13,773 nt of DNA. It comes from Verrucomicrobiales bacterium. GTDB taxonomy: Bacteria; Verrucomicrobiota; Verrucomicrobiia; Limisphaerales; J093. Below, in pieces: positions 13,671 through 13,773 of this stretch. A program made the position numbers and the translations under genes. The notes beneath the pieces were generated by a model. The model searched no databases. It was not told the origin of the DNA and was given only the letters and a program-made list of their open reading frames with translations. The stretch covers positions 1-13,773 of the forward strand of contig JACKPV010000050.1 of NCBI GenBank assembly GCA_024233305.1, in the 5' to 3' direction. Positions within the stretch are counted from its first letter, which is position 1; every line of letters begins with the position of its first letter.

Positions 13671-13773
13671 ATGAAGGAATTCCCATCAATCCTGCCACTC
13701 TTCCTGGCCGCCACCCTGGCGGGCGGGTACGCCGGCGCGGCCGAGCCGATCGAATACGAACCGATCCCGTCGT
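13671..13773 (+). CDS. Exported protein, truncated by the window edge
   Basis: Only the first 34 codons are visible: MKEFPSILPLFLAATLAGGYA, followed by GAAEPIEYEPIPS. This is a typical signal peptide with likely cleavage after GAA or YAGA. AGGTG six bases upstream (within GATGAGGTGACAAA) gives a fair SD, supporting this start. Too little of the mature protein is present to name a family. Confidence 0.7.
   Translation, partial: MKEFPSILPLFLAATLAGGYAGAAEPIEYEPIPS

Noticed and set aside
1..13773. CRISPR arrays, tRNA and rRNA genes, integrase or phage structural genes
   Set aside because: Looked for regularly spaced repeats, cloverleaf-like segments and characteristic motifs; none were seen. 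The methylase alone does not establish a prophage.

Overview
The window is GC-rich chromosomal DNA with long coding regions on both strands. Nothing in it is a taxonomic marker. The gene types point to a Verrucomicrobiota or Planctomycetota-like bacterium: a secreted GH29 fucosidase, a HzsA-related PD40/cytochrome protein, a NagX/HGSNAT-like membrane acyltransferase, and a winged-helix/TolB-like/TPR regulator. Weak or absent Shine-Dalgarno (SD) sequences before several genes fit this. The assignment is inference.

Layout, left to right. Bases 1-216 hold no convincing gene, but carry two TGTAACA-type repeats just before the first gene. 217-1296 (+) is a solitary Dam/D12-class adenine methylase with a short extra N-terminal domain. 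1439-2587 (+) is an exported PHP-domain phosphoesterase. 2805-3201 looks like a complete compact transcription unit: a sigma70-like promoter, a 5' leader with two competing hairpins, a basic 54-aa ORF (2974-3138) and a perfect-stem intrinsic terminator. 3273-8698 (+) is a run of three genes: an exported triheme HzsA-like protein, a polytopic acyltransferase whose SD overlaps the previous stop, and an exported alpha-L-fucosidase with a C-terminal discoidin domain. Two minus-strand genes converge on it: a regulator (11821-10217) followed by a lipoprotein with an LssY C-terminal domain (10087-8759). The regulator's upstream region contains a 15-bp palindrome within 10-bp-phased repeats, then a ~160-bp element bounded by inverted repeats (11911-12072). 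12095-13201 (+) is an outer-membrane beta-barrel of the phenol-degradation MetA/transporter type. The right end holds a long inverted repeat, a doubtful small exported ORF, and the first 34 codons of another exported protein cut by the window edge.

Most products are predicted to be exported or membrane-bound. The 3273-8698 block may be an envelope or periplasmic module combining fucose-glycan hydrolysis, membrane transacylation and an electron-transfer or sensing protein; that linkage is inferred from gene order only. The regulator and lipoprotein probably form a second, self-regulated unit. The parts most likely to be undescribed are the 54-aa gene unit at 2805-3201, the phased repeat operator with its regulator-lipoprotein pair, and the inverted-repeat element at 11911-12072.
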